Source: JANQIO01 sp965601975
GTDB lineage: Bacteria; Pseudomonadota; Gammaproteobacteria; Pseudomonadales; Halieaceae
NCBI GenBank assembly: GCA_965601975.1
Contig: OZ271856.1
Location: 1,984,001-2,048,000 of the forward strand
Direction of reading: 5' to 3'
Length of the DNA: 64,000 bases
The notes under the pieces are model-generated. The model was not told the origin of the DNA, ran no database searches, and saw nothing but the letters and a program-made list of their open reading frames with translations. The position numbers and the translations under genes are program-made. Every line of letters begins with the position of its first letter. The stretch's first letter is position 1. Shown in pieces: positions 62,290 to 64,000 of the stretch.

Positions 62290-62372
62290 AGTTTGTGTCC
62301 CGGGAGTGTCAACCAAAACGCGTCTCGCGCGTTTAGCCCAGTATAGACACTGGGCCATCCCTGGGAGGGAGC

Positions 62373-62744
62373 ATGCGAATTTTGCGAATCAACCGAGCTG
62401 CTGTCGCCCTGGCAGCACTGTCGGGCCTGCTGACGGCCTGCTCATCGGCGCCTGGGCCGATCGTTGATACCAAGGGGGTGAACATGGAGCGCTATCACGA
62501 AGACCTGGCGGACTGCGAGGGCTACGCAGAGCAGGTTCGCATTGAAGAGGGCATGGCCAGGGGCGGCGCCGCCGGGGGTGCCGTCGGTGCGGCCGCGGGT
62601 GCGATTCTCGGCGAGAGCGTCGGCGAGTATGCGGGAGTCGGCGCGGTGGCGGGCGCCGCCAAATCGGGGATTCGGGGCGACCAGGAGAAATCCCAGGTGG
62701 TGAAGCGTTGCATGCGCGGCCGCGGTTACAAGGTCCTCAACTGA
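62373..62744 (+). CDS. Glycine-zipper lipoprotein
   Basis: 123 residues. The lipobox LLTAC gives a Cys near residue 23. The mature part has a glycine-zipper stretch (about 63-95, GGAAGGAVGAAAGAILGES) and two Cys (DLADCEGYA, KRCMRGRGYKVLN) that could pair. It resembles small outer-membrane lipoproteins with glycine-zipper domains, whose roles are mostly unknown. It is divergent from the dehalogenase gene. Confidence 0.82.
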   Translation: MRILRINRAAVALAALSGLLTACSSAPGPIVDTKGVNMERYHEDLADCEGYAEQVRIEEGMARGGAAGGAVGAAAGAILGESVGEYAGVGAVAGAAKSGIRGDQEKSQVVKRCMRGRGYKVLN

Positions 62745-62793
62745 TATGAGTCGGGTTGAGGACCGGGTCCCCCGCTTGTCGCCGACGCTCCGG

Positions 62794-64000
62794 CTAGCTA
62801 ATGCTGAGCCGGAGACCCAGCTTGCGCAGCTGCAGGCGTTCCTCGCGTAGCTCGAAGCTGGTCAGCGGGTGCTGGCTCAGCCAGTCCTTCGGGAACTGCA
62901 GCTTCAAACCCTTCTCTCCCGCGGTGATGCGGAATTTCGGCAGTGATTCCAGCTGCTCCACGTACTTCAGCAGGCAGGCTAGCCGGATAATCACCACCAG
63001 CCGCAGCAGGTGCAGCCTGTCGCTGTCGGCGAAGCTCTCAAATTCCTGTGGCGGCAGTTTGCGGCGGTGGCACCACACCAGAAGTGCCAGGGTTTCCTGC
63101 TCGTCCTGGGAGAATCCCGGCAGGTCGGCATTGCGCAGCAGGTAGGCACCGTGGCGGTTGTAGTGCTTGTGCGAGATCGCCATACCGATCTCATGGGTGC
63201 GCGCCGCCCAGAGCAGCAGATCGCAGTCATCATCGTCCAGGCCCCAGGGCTCCTGCACCGCCTGGTACAGCGTGTGGGCGCGTTGTTCGACCGTGTCCGC
63301 GATCTCGGTGTCGACACTATAGCGCTGCAGCAGCGCGTTAATGGTGCGCTCGCGTACGTCTTCATGTGACAGCCGCCCCAGCAGGTCGTAGATCACGCCT
63401 TCACGCAGCGCACCGCGGCTGGAGCGCATGACCTCGATTCTCAGCTCGTCAAAAATGCCCGCGGTGATGGCGACGCCGGAGAGGATGACATTGCGCCGCG
63501 CTTCGGGCAGTCCCTCGATCTCAATCCTGTCGATGTGGTCGAAGGCCAGCAGGGCCTTCTCCAGGCAGGCCAGTCCCGAGCGGGTGATGCCACTCTCGCT
63601 CCAGCCGAACGCCAGCAGAATGGCCTCGATAGCCTGCAGGGTGCCGGACGAGCCCACGCAGTCCTCCCATGCCGACGACGTGAAACGGTGCCGGATGTGC
63701 GATACCTCCAGGCGGGCAGCGTCGTAGGCGCGCTGGTAGCGCTTGGCCGTGATCTTGCCGTTCTTGAAGAACTGCCGGGTATAGGACACGCAGCCCATCT
63801 GCAGGCTTTCGAGCCTCTGGGGTTCGAAGCGCTGCCCGACGATGAACTCGGTGCTGCCGCCGCCGATATCCACGACCAGGCGCGAATGCTCGTCGTCCGC
63901 CAGGGTGTGTGCGACGCCCAGGTAGACAAGTCGCGCCTCTTCCCGGCCGTAGATGACGTCGACAGGTACGCCCAGCAGCGCTTCCGCCGCGTTGGTGAAG
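62794..64000 (-). CDS. Exopolyphosphatase / GppA family phosphatase, partial
   Basis: The gene runs off the right edge; about 401 C-terminal residues are visible and the N-terminus is missing. IYGREEARLVYLGVAHTL and VVDIGGGSTEFIVGQ are the actin-like ATPase motifs of Ppx/GppA. The C-terminal HD-like helical domain (AARTHEIGMAISHKHYNRH) is present. It hydrolyses polyphosphate or pppGpp. It cannot be decided from this part which activity dominates; the length suits Ppx. Confidence 0.92.
   Translation of the reverse strand, partial: FTNAAEALLGVPVDVIYGREEARLVYLGVAHTLADDEHSRLVVDIGGGSTEFIVGQRFEPQRLESLQMGCVSYTRQFFKNGKITAKRYQRAYDAARLEVSHIRHRFTSSAWEDCVGSSGTLQAIEAILLAFGWSESGITRSGLACLEKALLAFDHIDRIEIEGLPEARRNVILSGVAITAGIFDELRIEVMRSSRGALREGVIYDLLGRLSHEDVRERTINALLQRYSVDTEIADTVEQRAHTLYQAVQEPWGLDDDDCDLLLWAARTHEIGMAISHKHYNRHGAYLLRNADLPGFSQDEQETLALLVWCHRRKLPPQEFESFADSDRLHLLRLVVIIRLACLLKYVEQLESLPKFRITAGEKGLKLQFPKDWLSQHPLTSFELREERLQLRKLGLRLSIS

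Noticed and set aside
1..64000. tRNA, rRNA, transposase or integrase genes
   Set aside because: No cloverleaf, rRNA core or recombinase motif was recognised by reading; a dedicated RNA search was not possible here.

Overview
The window looks like chromosome from a marine gammaproteobacterium of the Halieaceae (OM60/NOR5) type. This is an inference from GC-rich coding sequence, tight TGATG/ATGA-coupled genes and the gene mix: homogentisate catabolism, carotenoid oxygenase, wax ester synthase/DGAT, CaiB-type CoA transferase, TonB receptor, haloalkane dehalogenase and a proteobacterial uptake hydrogenase. No tRNA, rRNA, CRISPR array, transposase or phage gene was recognised.

Layout. 1-2070: end of tyrosine/phenylalanine catabolism (FAH-family hydrolase, hmgA) with a palindromic operator. 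2133-7870: a coupled set made of a degenerate-GGDEF membrane protein, a DUF1080 protein, and an RND adaptor and pump. 7871-12594: a visibly less GC-rich accessory segment (HAD enzyme, membrane protein, HEAT-like protein, SPOR protein, MAPEG protein). It is bracketed by two inverted arrays of a 19-bp repeat and contains a second, diverged copy of the last 85 bases of the upstream RND gene. 12594-20151: mixed metabolism (omega-aminotransferase, patatin, SDR, thioesterase, host-attachment-like protein, sulfotransferase, lipoprotein cytochrome c, CoA transferase). 20156-33640: a complete 15-gene minus-strand [NiFe] uptake hydrogenase operon, hupSLCDFGH(IJ)K-hypABFCDE. Its small subunit carries the extra cysteines of oxygen-tolerant enzymes. 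An exact FNR/Anr-type site lies between it and a divergent nickel-permease gene. 34471-44584: STAS-like protein, acyl-CoA dehydrogenase, aldehyde dehydrogenase plus glycerol kinase, carotenoid oxygenase plus TetR regulator, PNPOx-like protein and a TonB receptor. 44586-49596: a minus-strand bacteriocin (microcin) export cluster. 49694-51996: succinate-semialdehyde dehydrogenase and a LuxR regulator. 52012-55111: phage-shock locus pspF // small ORF-pspA-pspB-pspC with PspF sites, a sigma-54 promoter and a terminator. 55178-64000: TonB-like protein, WS/DGAT, MBL-fold hydrolase, penicillin-acylase family lipoprotein, CBS protein, haloalkane dehalogenase, small lipoproteins and a truncated Ppx/GppA.

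The most interesting unit is 44586-49596. It encodes a 113-residue precursor with a textbook double-glycine leader and an 84-residue glycine-zipper core, a C39-peptidase ABC exporter, a CvaA-like HlyD adaptor, and three small membrane proteins, any of which could be the immunity protein. It reads as a class II microcin system in a marine gammaproteobacterium. Function and novelty are inferred from sequence only.
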